From Magnetovibrio sp. (lineage in GTDB: Bacteria > Pseudomonadota > Alphaproteobacteria > Rhodospirillales > Magnetovibrionaceae): a stretch of 64,000 bases of DNA. The stretch covers positions 1-64,000 of the forward strand of contig JANQJR010000064.1 of the NCBI GenBank assembly GCA_028281525.1, given 5' to 3'. The notes under the pieces were generated by a model. The model worked only from the letters and a program-made list of their open reading frames with translations. It searched no databases and had not been told where the DNA came from. This document shows positions 54,953 to 64,000 of this stretch, piece by piece. The first letter of the stretch is position 1; each line of letters starts with the position of its first letter. Made by a program: the position numbers and the translations under genes.

Positions 54953-56815
54953 ATGTGCGGCTTTACTGCTATCGTCGGTCCGCAAGCCGGCCGGTTCACT
55001 GACACCCTGCACGCCATGACTGGTTCTCTGCAACATCGGGGACCGGATAATCTTGGCGTATACATGGATGACGGCATCGCCATGGGGCATACGCGCTTGT
55101 CCATTCAGGACTTGAGCAATGCCGCGAACCAACCAATGCACAGTCCATCGGGACGCTATACGATCGCCTTTAACGGAGAGATCTATAATTTCCTTGAGTT
55201 ACGCAAGGAACTGCAAGGCAGCCGGGCATTCTCGACCACCAGCGACACCGAAGTTCTACTGGCCGCATATGAAAAGTGGGGAACCCGCGCTCTGTCGCAT
55301 TTACGCGGCATGTTCGCCGTTGTGATTTGGGACCACCAGACCCGCCAACTTTTTGTCGCGCGCGACCGCTTCGGCATCAAACCACTGTATTGGGCCAAGC
55401 ATAAAGGCCACATATATCTTGCCAGCGAAATTAAGGCGTTGTTGGCCGCAGGCATCCCCGCCGCACCCAATATGCATACCGTTTCGCAGTATCTGATCCG
55501 GGGGCTGTACGACCACACTGGAGATACGTTTTTCGATGGTATCCACCAACTTCCTGCCGCGCACACAATGGTTATCGATGCGTCATCCCCGGATGGTGTG
55601 GCGCGCAAATATTACGACCTCACGGAAAGCACCGAAGAGCCCTTGGAGCTCAGCTTCGAAGACGCACGCAATGCATTCTTGGAGAAACTCGAGGAAACCA
55701 TCCGGCAACATATGATCTCCGATGTCAACATCGGCTGTAGCGTTTCAGGTGGAATCGATTCATCCGCACTCATTGCCTTGGCTGGAAAATATGCCGGCCA
55801 AGGCAACGCCGTTCAAGCCTACTCGGTAGATTATTCCGATGACCGGTATTCCGAAAAACCTTGGGTCGAAAGTCTCATGGAACATATCGGCGAAAGCTGC
55901 CAGTACACCATGATCGATCACGACAAAGCCGCTGATGCTGTCCTTCCCATGTTGGACGCCCAAGACGAGCCGTACGGCGGCGTGCCCACTGCAGCCTGGA
56001 TGTACTTCTTCGATGCCTGCCGCCGGGACAAGACCACCATCATTCTTGACGGCAATGGCATCGATGACTACCTCGCCGGATATTTCCCTGAGGTCGCAGC
56101 CTACATGTCGGCGTTGTTCTATAAATCCGGTTTCAACGATTTCAGAACTGAAGCCGAGCATATCTTGGAAAAATGGGGGCGCGACTTGTGGTCACTGATG
56201 GCCGCCATGCATGCCGCACAAACCCCGGACCTGCCAAGTATGGCGGTCGACGGCAGCTCGCCGATTATCCCTTCCATCGTCCGTGAGTCCGTCGCATCCC
56301 TGACTCCGCCACGAACGGAAGAACCCAGTCTTTGCCATGACCGGATTGTCCGCAAGCGCTCTATTCAACGCATCGAACATACGAAGATACCCCGCTCTCT
56401 GCGCTTCATCGACCGCGCCTCAATGATGTTCTCGACAGAGGTCCGCGTACCGTTCCTGGACCATGAACTGATTGAACTGAGTATGCGATTGCCCGAAAGC
56501 CATCTCGTCAAAGAAGGAAACGGCAAACACATCATGCGCGCCGCGCTCAAGGGTATTGTTCCCGAGTATGTCCGCACGGCACCAAAGCGCAGTGTTCAAA
56601 CACCACAACGTGAATGGTTCCAGTCCGGCCCGCTTTCCGGCATGCTTGAACAAACCTTGACGAAACCATCCGCATTTTTATCCGAGCTGATTGACGCCGA
56701 AAAGGCACGGGACATTTTCCAAACGTGCAAGACCACCGGCATTGAAAACTCTCACCCCTTATGGCAATGGCTGGTGCTGGACCTGTGGTACAAGGCAAAA
56801 ATTTCACCATCCTGA
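54953..56815 (+). CDS. Asparagine synthetase (glutamine-hydrolysing)-like amidotransferase
   Basis: 620 aa. The glutaminase nucleophile is Cys2 (MCGFTAIVG), followed by LQHRGPDNLGV and FNGEIYNFLELR; the ATP pyrophosphatase site is CSVSGGIDSSALIAL near 262. In glycan clusters these enzymes usually amidate carboxyl groups of uronic or nonulosonic acids rather than make asparagine. Full length, no missing catalytic residue seen. Confidence 0.92.
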   Translation: MCGFTAIVGPQAGRFTDTLHAMTGSLQHRGPDNLGVYMDDGIAMGHTRLSIQDLSNAANQPMHSPSGRYTIAFNGEIYNFLELRKELQGSRAFSTTSDTEVLLAAYEKWGTRALSHLRGMFAVVIWDHQTRQLFVARDRFGIKPLYWAKHKGHIYLASEIKALLAAGIPAAPNMHTVSQYLIRGLYDHTGDTFFDGIHQLPAAHTMVIDASSPDGVARKYYDLTESTEEPLELSFEDARNAFLEKLEETIRQHMISDVNIGCSVSGGIDSSALIALAGKYAGQGNAVQAYSVDYSDDRYSEKPWVESLMEHIGESCQYTMIDHDKAADAVLPMLDAQDEPYGGVPTAAWMYFFDACRRDKTTIILDGNGIDDYLAGYFPEVAAYMSALFYKSGFNDFRTEAEHILEKWGRDLWSLMAAMHAAQTPDLPSMAVDGSSPIIPSIVRESVASLTPPRTEEPSLCHDRIVRKRSIQRIEHTKIPRSLRFIDRASMMFSTEVRVPFLDHELIELSMRLPESHLVKEGNGKHIMRAALKGIVPEYVRTAPKRSVQTPQREWFQSGPLSGMLEQTLTKPSAFLSELIDAEKARDIFQTCKTTGIENSHPLWQWLVLDLWYKAKISPS

Positions 56816-56868
56816 TCCCATGAAGACATGCTCAGCCGGTACTTGAACGATATAATCATCCTCACGCC

Positions 56869-58263
56869 ATGAAGAAAAAAGCCCTGATTTTTTACGACCT
56901 GGACCTCGCCATTCGCCATTTTTTGTTGAGTGGCGCATTTGATGAGCTGGAAAAAGAATACGAACTTGTGCACGTTTTTCATGTGGATGACGAAGCTGAC
57001 AAAAAGGGCATCTACAGCGATATTGAATCCCTCAATCTGAAGAACAAGGTGCTGTTCAACTATCCGCGCCGCATTGCCGGCAAATGGGACTTGCTCCACA
57101 TTCCGGCGCTACACCATCAAGCACGCGGCACAAAACAGTATCCCCCGCTCAAAGACATTCTGGAAACCACGCATACGCCAAAGTGGCGGCGACGTTTTCG
57201 AATCTTGTCCCTACCCGGCATTTACCAGGTCTACCGTTGGCTGTTCGTCAAACTCATCGGAGTGTACGGCCCGCTCGTCGAATTGATTAAAAAAGAGCAG
57301 CCGGATGTCTTACTGCACCCTTCCGTCTTTCAAGGCTTTTTGATCAACGACCTGGTGCTGGCGAGCAAAAGAACCAAGATTCCACTCCTGTGCCTGATGA
57401 ACTCCTGGGACAACCCGTCTCAAAAAGTCATCGTCGCGGGTCACCCGGCTAAAGCTGTGGTCTGGGGAGAGCAAGCCAAACAACACGCCTTGAAATATAT
57501 GGGCCTGCCGGAAAACCGCATCGCCATCGGCGGCGCGGCGCAATTCGAGGCCTACCGGGCAAAACTCAGCGACATGAGCACGCTGCGTGCCGAATTCAAT
57601 GTCCCGGAAGACTTGCCTGTTATCTTGTATGCGGGCTGCAGCAAGGGGGTATGGGAAAGCGACCACTTGGCAACTTTGGACCGCTGCATCGAAAACGGCG
57701 ACCTGCCGCCGTGCCACGTTATCTACCGCCCACACCCTTGGCGCAGCATGTTGCTGGAGGGGGAACGGAGCTTGCTTGACATGGATTTGAAGCATGTCAC
57801 ACTCGACCCCCACATGGCCGAATATTACACACAGCTCACCCAAAAGCCGGTTCACGGGTTTCAGTTGTCCGACTACTCCGTCACATTTAGATTGATGCAA
57901 CTCGCCGATTTGGTTATTTCCCCGTTGTCGACCATGATTCTTGAATCCGCCTTCATGGGCAATCCGGTCATGACGTTGTATACGGAGGATGATGAAGCCA
58001 AATCAAAAAAGCAGGTCACCATCGGCCGCATGAGAGACTTTGTCCATTTCGACGAGTTTTTCGGTTTCGAAGGCGTAATCGAGTGCTGGGATACGAAAGA
58101 CCTTCCCAGTGGTTGCCGGCAGCTTCTAGAACTTTCCCACGATACGCAAACCAGGGAACATCTCCGCACACATTCGAATTTCTTCGTTTCATTTACTGAT
58201 CAAACCTATGGAAAGCGTTTACGTGATTTGACCGAAACGGTGATCGCGGAAAACACCTTGTAA
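56869..58263 (+). CDS. Putative GT-B glycosyltransferase / surface-carbohydrate protein
   Basis: 464 aa, opening KALIFYDLDLAIRHFLLSGA. The GT-B C-terminal domain has HVIYRPHPWRSMLL near 285 and LVISPLSTMILESAFMGNPV near 347, followed by TLYTED, the donor-binding pattern seen in CDP-glycerol- and CMP-sugar-type transferases. No membrane helix. It could transfer the CMP-nonulosonate, but that is inference from the setting. Confidence 0.6.
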   Translation: MKKKALIFYDLDLAIRHFLLSGAFDELEKEYELVHVFHVDDEADKKGIYSDIESLNLKNKVLFNYPRRIAGKWDLLHIPALHHQARGTKQYPPLKDILETTHTPKWRRRFRILSLPGIYQVYRWLFVKLIGVYGPLVELIKKEQPDVLLHPSVFQGFLINDLVLASKRTKIPLLCLMNSWDNPSQKVIVAGHPAKAVVWGEQAKQHALKYMGLPENRIAIGGAAQFEAYRAKLSDMSTLRAEFNVPEDLPVILYAGCSKGVWESDHLATLDRCIENGDLPPCHVIYRPHPWRSMLLEGERSLLDMDLKHVTLDPHMAEYYTQLTQKPVHGFQLSDYSVTFRLMQLADLVISPLSTMILESAFMGNPVMTLYTEDDEAKSKKQVTIGRMRDFVHFDEFFGFEGVIECWDTKDLPSGCRQLLELSHDTQTREHLRTHSNFFVSFTDQTYGKRLRDLTETVIAENTL

Positions 58264-58280
58264 TCGAGGATCATCAATTC

Positions 58281-59378
58281 ATGAACACACATGAACATCT
58301 CCCGGAGTGGGCTTACGAGGTCGCGCCGTGCCTTAAGGACTCGCCTTACGCCGACGCCGCGCGAACTTACGTCGCCGCGGCATTGGCGTTGGAAAAGTCG
58401 CCAAGCAACGACCTGCTTAAAATCATTACTTCTTTCAATATCGTGCACGCCAAACGTCATGTGGAAGAACAGCCCGATATCGACCCTACACCTTATTTTT
58501 CAGACAGCCTGATTGCCAACGCAAAACTTTTGGAAGCAGGTGCAAAGGCGGACTGCGGGATCGTTTATGACACCCAGAAAAAAGACCCCGTGAATTCCCG
58601 CGACGAGAAAACCGCCCACCATTACGGCAATCTGTTTTCCGCTTTTAGCAAAGAAGATTATCTGGAAGAACCGCTGCTGCTGTTGCGTCAACGGTTGGAA
58701 CGGAACGGTTACCTACTTGAAAAATTACCTGAGTGGCGCGCCCTGGATGCTGGTTGCGGAAATGGACGATATACGGTGGCTATGCGCAACCTGGGTTTTA
58801 AGAGCGTCGAAGGTATAGATCTCAGCCAAATCAACATTGATGATGCGAAACGCCGGCTTGCCGAAATCGACGTGGATGGCGTCAACTACCAACAAGCTTC
58901 GGCATTGGAGCTTCCGTTCGCCGACGGTGAGTTCGATTTTGTTTTTTCCAACGGCGTTCTCCATCACACACCCGATTGCGCCAAAGGCGTAAACGAGGTT
59001 TTGCGCGTCCTCAAACCCGGAAGCTGCGGTTTCCTAAAGCTGGTTGGGCGTCCTGGAGGCTTGCATTGGGATCACTGCGAAATTCTGCGCGCTGCGTTGC
59101 ATGACATTGAACACTCCGCCGCGCGCGAAGTATACGTCCAACTCGGCGTGCCGGCCAATCTCTGCTACTTGTTCCTGGACCATGTGTTCGCCCCCATCAA
59201 CATCCTGTACACACGAGAAGAAGTTCGCAAGATGCTCGAGGATGCCGGCGCGATCAACATCAAGTGGCTGGAGCGCGGCGCGGATTTCGATCTGACCGAA
59301 CGCACGTATCAAGGCGAACCCTACGCCGACGTCAAATACGCAGACGGCGAACACCGGTTCTATTTCGAAAAGCCCTAA
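58281..59378 (+). CDS. Class I SAM-dependent methyltransferase
   Basis: 365 aa with GAGG upstream. An N-terminal region of about 140 residues precedes the Methyltransf_11-type core: RALDAGCGNGRYTVAMRNLG, VEGIDLSQINIDDAKRRL, FDFVFSNGVLHHTPDCAKGV and NEVLRVLKPGSCGFLKLVG. A late DHVFAPINILYTREEVRKML resembles enzymes modifying sugars or lipids. Substrate unknown. Confidence 0.85.
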   Translation: MNTHEHLPEWAYEVAPCLKDSPYADAARTYVAAALALEKSPSNDLLKIITSFNIVHAKRHVEEQPDIDPTPYFSDSLIANAKLLEAGAKADCGIVYDTQKKDPVNSRDEKTAHHYGNLFSAFSKEDYLEEPLLLLRQRLERNGYLLEKLPEWRALDAGCGNGRYTVAMRNLGFKSVEGIDLSQINIDDAKRRLAEIDVDGVNYQQASALELPFADGEFDFVFSNGVLHHTPDCAKGVNEVLRVLKPGSCGFLKLVGRPGGLHWDHCEILRAALHDIEHSAAREVYVQLGVPANLCYLFLDHVFAPINILYTREEVRKMLEDAGAINIKWLERGADFDLTERTYQGEPYADVKYADGEHRFYFEKP

Positions 59379-59415
59379 AGCCGCAAAACCGCACCGCTGC
59401 CAAAAACATCACCCC

Positions 59416-60324
59416 ATGACCGCCACACAAAACCTAAAAGCCGGAGATACGGAGTCATTCGACACCGCGTGGCGATTGCTGAGAGATGGTGAACGCTATC
59501 ACTTCCGCAAAGACAGCCCCAAAACCCAAGTGCAGTTTGCATTCCAAAACCACTGGCGGGTTTTCAAAGACATCATGGGAACGGTGGCCGATCCGGCAGA
59601 TGATGCAGGACAACAGCGCCGGGCGTTGGAAGTCGGTTGCGGTCGGGGCAGCATGGCTGCCTTTTTCGCCAATGCCGGTTTCGAAACCCACCTGTTGGAT
59701 TTCTCCAGCGAAGCGCTTAAGACCGCTCGGTTGAATTTCGGCGCCGACGGGCTGGCCGGGACCTGCACGTGCGGCGATGCGCTCAACCTGCCTTTCCCCG
59801 ATGCATCCTTCGATGTCATCGTCAGTATCGGTCTTTTGGAGCATTTCGAGGACATCGACACCGCGGTGCGCGAACAAATCCGGATATTGAAGCCTGGCGG
59901 CGTCTTCCTCGGCTATGTGGTTCCCGAAGACGATAAGAGTGTGCAGCGTCATGCCTCCGGGGTGAACGCATTTCTCAAGTTCTGCCAAGGGATATACTGC
60001 TCCCTTAGGGGCATACCCGAAACCGAACGGCCTGCCAAAAAGGCGCTATACCGCAATGACTACACCTCCGAAAGCTACATCAAAATCCTGGATACGGAAA
60101 ATTGCACCCACCGGGGAGCCTTCGGCATGTTCCCGGTGCCGCTTGTATCCCATTCTTACGATTTTCCATTTTCTCCGATGAACGGTTTCTTCGAATGGTG
60201 CCTGATCAAAATTTGGCAAACCGTCATGAGCGTACGCAGGATCTTGTTCAAACCCGACCCATGGACATGCCAAGAAGGTTTTGGCTTGGCGTTCCTTGTG
60301 TGGGCGCAAAAGCATGACCAATAA
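59416..60324 (+). CDS. Class I SAM-dependent methyltransferase
   Basis: 302 aa. SAM motif ALEVGCGRGSMAAFFANAGF near 73, acidic loop LLDFSSEALKTARLNF, then FDVIVSIGLLEHFEDIDTAV and RILKPGGVFLGYVVPED. It resembles ubiquinone/Methyltransf_11 enzymes. It overlaps the following cytidylyltransferase by 11 nt, so it belongs to the same transcription unit. Confidence 0.85.
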   Translation: MTATQNLKAGDTESFDTAWRLLRDGERYHFRKDSPKTQVQFAFQNHWRVFKDIMGTVADPADDAGQQRRALEVGCGRGSMAAFFANAGFETHLLDFSSEALKTARLNFGADGLAGTCTCGDALNLPFPDASFDVIVSIGLLEHFEDIDTAVREQIRILKPGGVFLGYVVPEDDKSVQRHASGVNAFLKFCQGIYCSLRGIPETERPAKKALYRNDYTSESYIKILDTENCTHRGAFGMFPVPLVSHSYDFPFSPMNGFFEWCLIKIWQTVMSVRRILFKPDPWTCQEGFGLAFLVWAQKHDQ

Positions 60325-61021
60325 GGTTCTCTCCATCATTCCAGCGCGCGGTGGTTCGAAAGGACTGCCGCGCAAGAATGTTTTGCCCCTTGGGGGAAAA
60401 CCCGTCATCTCATGGACCATCGATGCTGCATTGAAGAGCCGAACGCTCAGTTCCGTCATCGTGACGACCGACGATTCTGAAATCGCAAGCATCGCCGAAA
60501 ACGCCGGTGCGGAACTTCCCTTCATGCGCCCAAACGAGCTTGCCAGCGATACCGCGCCGATGGTCGATACGGTCATTCATGCTCTTTTGGCATTCGAACA
60601 CATCAAGCGGCAAACCTTTGAGGCCGTGGCCTTGCTGCAACCGACTTGCCCCCTCCGCACGCCCCGGGACATAGATGGCTCCGTCGAGCTTTTGTACAAG
60701 ACCGGTGCGGACTCCGTCATTACGGTTCACAAGGTCGATAGCGCTCATCCGTATTATATGTACCGTTTAAAGGACGGCGCACCCGAACACATTATGGCGC
60801 CGCCTTCCGGCCTAACCAGAAGACAAGACTACGAAGATATCTATCTTCGAAACGGATTGGTCTATGTCACACGCCGTGAAGTACTGCTCGAACAGAAGAG
60901 CTTTTATGGAAAGTCGCAACAAGCGTTCGTAACGGACCCCATGCGTTCCGTAAACATCGACACGCAAACCGATTTCGACCTGGCCGCGTTCCATCTCGCA
61001 AAGTACGGAACTGATGTTTAG
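60314..61021 (+). CDS. Acylneuraminate cytidylyltransferase (NeuA-like), second full copy
   Basis: 235 aa from ATG 60314; an in-frame start at 60281 would overlap the methyltransferase by 44 nt. KVLSIIPARGGSKGLPRKNV and LPLGGKPVISW are canonical, with LLQPTCPLRTPRDIDGSVEL near 100 and MRSVNIDTQTDFDLA at the end. Activates a nonulosonic acid as CMP derivative. With two synthases in the window, two separate CMP-sugars may be made. Confidence 0.92.
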   Translation: MTNKVLSIIPARGGSKGLPRKNVLPLGGKPVISWTIDAALKSRTLSSVIVTTDDSEIASIAENAGAELPFMRPNELASDTAPMVDTVIHALLAFEHIKRQTFEAVALLQPTCPLRTPRDIDGSVELLYKTGADSVITVHKVDSAHPYYMYRLKDGAPEHIMAPPSGLTRRQDYEDIYLRNGLVYVTRREVLLEQKSFYGKSQQAFVTDPMRSVNIDTQTDFDLAAFHLAKYGTDV

Positions 61022-61970
61022 AATCTTGAATGTTGAACCTTCGGGATACGATCCCGATGCCCGGAAGATTCTCGAGTCGCAATTTCAGCTCGATGTAGCA
61101 GCGCTGCCCCGCCATGAGCTTTTGCGCGAAATCAGCAATTACGATGTGCTCATAACGCGACTGGGCCATCAGATCGATGCCGAAATTTTCGCGGCAGCCC
61201 CCCGTCTAAAGGCCATCGCCACGGCGACCACAGGATTGAACCACATCGATCTTGAAGAAGCGCAACGCCGAAAAATTGCCGTGTTATCCCTTAAAGGCGA
61301 AACTGCATTCTTGAAAACCGTGACAGCGACTGCCGAACTGACATGGGGGTTGTTGCTGTCCTTGATCAGGCGGATCCCGAGCGCCCATGCTTCCGTGTGC
61401 GAAGAGACCTGGAACCGTGATTTGTTTTGGGGCAGTGAGCTGCAAGGCAAGACGCTTGGGCTCATTGGACTGGGCCGCCTGGGAGAAATTGTCGCGCAGT
61501 ACGGTCTATGCTTCGGTATGGAGGTCATTGCCTTCGATCCGTATGTCACCAACACCAACAAACTGATCCGTCAAACCGGCGACGTTTTCGAATTGATCGA
61601 ACGCGCGGAAGCGATATCCCTGCATGTTCCGTTCAGTCCGGAAACGGATAAGATGTTTTCGCGGCGCCACTTCGAACGAATGTCTAAAGATAGCGTGCTT
61701 ATCAACACCTCGCGCGGCGAAATCGTCGATGAGGAAGCTTTGCTGGACGCGCTCAAGAATCAACACATTGGCGGCGCAGCGACCGACGTCATTGCCGACG
61801 AGCGTAATTTCCCATCTCCAGTGTGCGCGGCTTTGATCGACTACGCCCGCACGCATGATAACTTGATTTTCACACCCCACATTGGCGGTGCGACCAAGGA
61901 CTCGGTTTCAAAAACAGAAGTTTTCATGGCCAAAAAAATCACAGACTTTTTGTCCGCTATCGAAGCTTAA
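61014..61970 (+). CDS. D-isomer-specific 2-hydroxyacid dehydrogenase
   Basis: 318 aa whose ATG overlaps the NeuA stop by 8 nt. The NAD-binding motif is GKTLGLIGLGRLGEIVAQYG near 145. The catalytic Arg lies in INTSRGEIVDEEALL near 225 and the His in FTPHIGGATKDS near 285. It would reduce or oxidise a 2-keto or 2-hydroxy acid with NAD. Presence beside NeuA suggests a glycan precursor such as a lactyl or glyceryl substituent; unproven. Confidence 0.87.
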   Translation: MFRILNVEPSGYDPDARKILESQFQLDVAALPRHELLREISNYDVLITRLGHQIDAEIFAAAPRLKAIATATTGLNHIDLEEAQRRKIAVLSLKGETAFLKTVTATAELTWGLLLSLIRRIPSAHASVCEETWNRDLFWGSELQGKTLGLIGLGRLGEIVAQYGLCFGMEVIAFDPYVTNTNKLIRQTGDVFELIERAEAISLHVPFSPETDKMFSRRHFERMSKDSVLINTSRGEIVDEEALLDALKNQHIGGAATDVIADERNFPSPVCAALIDYARTHDNLIFTPHIGGATKDSVSKTEVFMAKKITDFLSAIEA

Positions 61971-62044
61971 GCCGTCGCAAGTTCGCTCTCTGAAACAATC
62001 GGCAACCAATTTACATATCGCAACCACAACTAATCTGAAAACAT

Positions 62045-63025
62045 ATGACTGATCAAATCATTGCCGTTACCGGTGGCGCGGGTCTTATCGGCTCATTTCT
62101 CGTGGATCAGCTCGTGATCGCAGGCCACCGTATCGTGGTCATCGACGACTTCTCCAAGGGAACCCGTAAAAACCTTTCCAAATCCATCGACAGCATCGAA
62201 ATCCGTGAAGGTGATCTTGAAGACGCCACCTTCACCCACGAGGCTCTGGAAGGGTGCAACATCGTGTATCACTTGGCCAGCCGTGCGTATGGCGTCGGTT
62301 ACGGTCAAGGGCATCACATGGAAATCATGGCGCATAACGAGCGTATTTCCACGAACTTGATCGAGGCTTTGGAGAAACACCGCCCTGAGCACGTTTTGAT
62401 CACCAGTTCCTCTTGCGTCTACGACGACGACGGCCCCGACATGATTCCGGAACTGCCGTTGTTCCTGGACGATCCCGAGCGCGTAAACAAGGGCTATGGT
62501 TGGGCAAAGCGCTTCTTGGAACAAAAGTCCAACCTGCTGGCGGAAGAAACCGGCATTCCCATTACCATTGTACGGCCGTTCAACATCTATGGGGAACGCT
62601 ACCGCTGGGTCGGCCAGTATTCCCAAGCCATTCCAATGCTCGTCAAGCGCATATTGGACGGTGAGGATCCTGTCGTGGTATGGGGTAGCGGCAATCAACG
62701 GCGCAGCTACATCCATGCCCACGATTGTGCGCGTATGATGACCGGTTTGACGCAAGCCAAATACACGGCCGGACCGGTCAACATCGGCACCCAAGAGACC
62801 ATTGCGGTCAAAGACTTGGTCTTGTTGATTTGCGAAGCGGCGGGCATGAAACCGGAGCTGACGTTTGATTTGACCAAGCCGGAAGGCCGCAGCATCAAGA
62901 GTTCGGACACCTCCCTGTTCGCATCCATCCTGCCGGAATTCGATTTCGAGGTGTCCTTGAAGGACGGCGTCAAACGGATGCTCGACTGGTACGAAACAAC
63001 TTCTTTCGACGCAAACGATCAATAA
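62045..63025 (+). CDS. NAD-dependent sugar epimerase/dehydratase (GalE-like extended SDR)
   Basis: 326 aa. IIAVTGGAGLIGSFLVDQLV (4-23) is the Rossmann loop, VVIDDFSKGTRKNL follows, SSSCVYDDDGPD supplies the active-site Ser, and YGWAKR gives YxxxK near 155. A late YIHAHDCARMMTGL is typical of UDP-sugar epimerases. It probably makes a UDP-sugar for the following glycosyltransferase. Confidence 0.88.
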   Translation: MTDQIIAVTGGAGLIGSFLVDQLVIAGHRIVVIDDFSKGTRKNLSKSIDSIEIREGDLEDATFTHEALEGCNIVYHLASRAYGVGYGQGHHMEIMAHNERISTNLIEALEKHRPEHVLITSSSCVYDDDGPDMIPELPLFLDDPERVNKGYGWAKRFLEQKSNLLAEETGIPITIVRPFNIYGERYRWVGQYSQAIPMLVKRILDGEDPVVVWGSGNQRRSYIHAHDCARMMTGLTQAKYTAGPVNIGTQETIAVKDLVLLICEAAGMKPELTFDLTKPEGRSIKSSDTSLFASILPEFDFEVSLKDGVKRMLDWYETTSFDANDQ

Positions 63026-63070
63026 CGACAAAAGCCGAGATACAACGATGTCTTTGTCCGGCATGCTGCC

Positions 63071-64000
63071 ATGAACGATTTATACACACAGGTCAAGGAA
63101 CGCCTTTCTCCAGGTCCCGCCCGGGTCGTTCTGATGACGAAATCCGGACTTGCCGAACGCATGGGCGACATCGCCGAAGGAGAGGCACCCCGGGATTTCT
63201 TCTATAATTTTATCGATTTGGTCGAACGGGGTTATGACGCACGAATGCTCAACACCTCCTCGTCCTATACGGGATTGATGGGCAAGATCAGCCGTGCGCG
63301 TGAACGCGCTTGGGGGCGCCTTAGCGGCATAAGTCAACGCCACCGGTTACTCGACGAAACCCGGTCCACTTGGCAAAACGCGGATGTCATTGTCAGTTTC
63401 ACGGATCATTTTAGTCTGACTCTGGGCGATTATTTTCGCGACAAGGCTCACCGCCCCCACACCGTCGGCGTTTTCCACGGCCTGTGCGATTTCGCACCCC
63501 GGCTGACTCGTCTAGGTGCGGCTTATGCGGATTCGTATGTGCGCAGGTGCCTTGGGGGGCTGGACTTGGTGTGCTTCATGGGGCCTGCTGACCGGGCTGA
63601 ATCCCAGCGGCGTTACGGCCTGACCGATGCGCAAACAGAATTGCTGCTGTTCGGTGTCGATACCGAGTTCTGGCGCAGCGCTCCCACGAATTACACCCGT
63701 GAAACGACGGACGATCAATTCCAGGTCCTGACCGTCGGCTCCGATCCAAGTCGTGACTTCGAAACGTTGTTGAAAGCCGATGTACCGGGTAAATTGCGCA
63801 TGGTCACCCGCTTGCCCGTCGATCAATGGATCAAAAGTTCCGATGATGTGGAACTGATCCAGGGCAGCTATTGGAATACGCAGCTGACCGACACCGGCTT
63901 ACGCAGACTGTATTGGGATACGGATGCCGTGGTTGTGCCACTCAAGGATGTTTACCAACCCACAGGTTACAGCGTCGCCCTGCAGGCCATGGCCTGTGCG
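63071..64000 (+). CDS. Glycosyltransferase (GT4-like), 3' end outside the window
   Basis: The frame from ATG 63071 is open to the right edge (310 codons visible). N-terminal ARVVLMTKSGLAERMGDIAE, a central TVGVFHGLCDFAPRL near 135, FGVDTEFW near 200 and VVVPLKDVYQPTGYSVALQA just before the edge match a GT-B glycosyltransferase, the last being the donor-phosphate loop with E replaced by Y/Q. The downstream part of the plus-strand arm continues beyond the window. Confidence 0.7.
   Translation, partial: MNDLYTQVKERLSPGPARVVLMTKSGLAERMGDIAEGEAPRDFFYNFIDLVERGYDARMLNTSSSYTGLMGKISRARERAWGRLSGISQRHRLLDETRSTWQNADVIVSFTDHFSLTLGDYFRDKAHRPHTVGVFHGLCDFAPRLTRLGAAYADSYVRRCLGGLDLVCFMGPADRAESQRRYGLTDAQTELLLFGVDTEFWRSAPTNYTRETTDDQFQVLTVGSDPSRDFETLLKADVPGKLRMVTRLPVDQWIKSSDDVELIQGSYWNTQLTDTGLRRLYWDTDAVVVPLKDVYQPTGYSVALQAMACA

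Noticed and set aside
62093-63064. 323-codon frame antisense to the GalE-like epimerase
   Set aside because: Mirrors the epimerase codons; no domain and no promoter or ribosome site.

Overview
The window looks like a chromosomal segment of an alphaproteobacterium, probably Rhodospirillales-like. This is inferred from an adjacent hisZ-purA pair, an alphaproteobacterial-type RpoH sigma factor, rluD divergent from a DUF6476 gene, and moderately GC-rich coding DNA. The species cannot be named from the sequence. Positions 1-14.7 kb carry mostly housekeeping or conserved genes: a ChaN/PDZ protein cut by the left edge, an M1-like metallopeptidase, hisZ, purA, a pseudokinase plus membrane-protein pair, rpoH, rluD, DUF6476, a JAMM peptidase, a SxtJ/DUF5989/carbamoyltransferase operon, and a tRNA-Glu(CTC).

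From 14.7 kb to the right edge the window is a roughly 50 kb surface-glycan island. Left of 45 kb all genes lie on the minus strand. They are: a CDP-6-deoxy, probably C-methylated, sugar module (14.7-20.7 kb); a modification module with an AAC(3)-like/FkbH/GNAT/ACP fusion, a B12-binding radical SAM enzyme and putative glycosyltransferases (20.9-28.0 kb); an SGNH hydrolase, sulfotransferase, DAHP synthase plus AroE-like pair, ABC exporter, DUF4910 and WbqC genes (28.6-38.2 kb); and a pseudaminic-acid-like set of a NeuD-type acyltransferase, NeuB/SpsE, PseG, SpsF and PseB (39.1-43.8 kb). Right of 45.6 kb all genes lie on the plus strand: a CMP-sugar synthetase, a second radical SAM enzyme, an oxidoreductase, a stand-alone SAF protein, glycosyltransferases, a second NeuB synthase, NeuC, an asparagine-synthetase-like amidotransferase, methyltransferases, another NeuA, a 2-hydroxyacid dehydrogenase and sugar epimerases. 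The last gene is cut by the right edge.

The two arms diverge from a control region at 43.8-45.6 kb around a flippase-like gene. Each arm is preceded by the same two-part leader. The first part is a 30-bp promoter-like element with a GTTCGCG-N-CGTGAAC palindrome. About 40 nt further on is TTCACC-N7-CGGTAGCATGC, which closely resembles the ops/JUMPstart element through which RfaH (a NusG paralogue) keeps RNA polymerase processive across long polysaccharide operons. I infer a shared promoter/antitermination module driving both arms. An intrinsic terminator directly before the CDP-sugar genes (20.72-20.75 kb) would be a natural target of such control.

The island appears to make one or more nonulosonic acids (pseudaminic/legionaminic type) and a branched CDP-deoxysugar, decorated by acyl, methyl, carbamoyl, sulfo and amide groups, for a surface glycan or glycosylated flagellin. 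No PLP-dependent aminotransferase of the PseC/LegC type is visible, so the nonulosonate pathways are incomplete within the window. Four small genes (44-56 aa) were found beside larger ones by reading the sequence directly.
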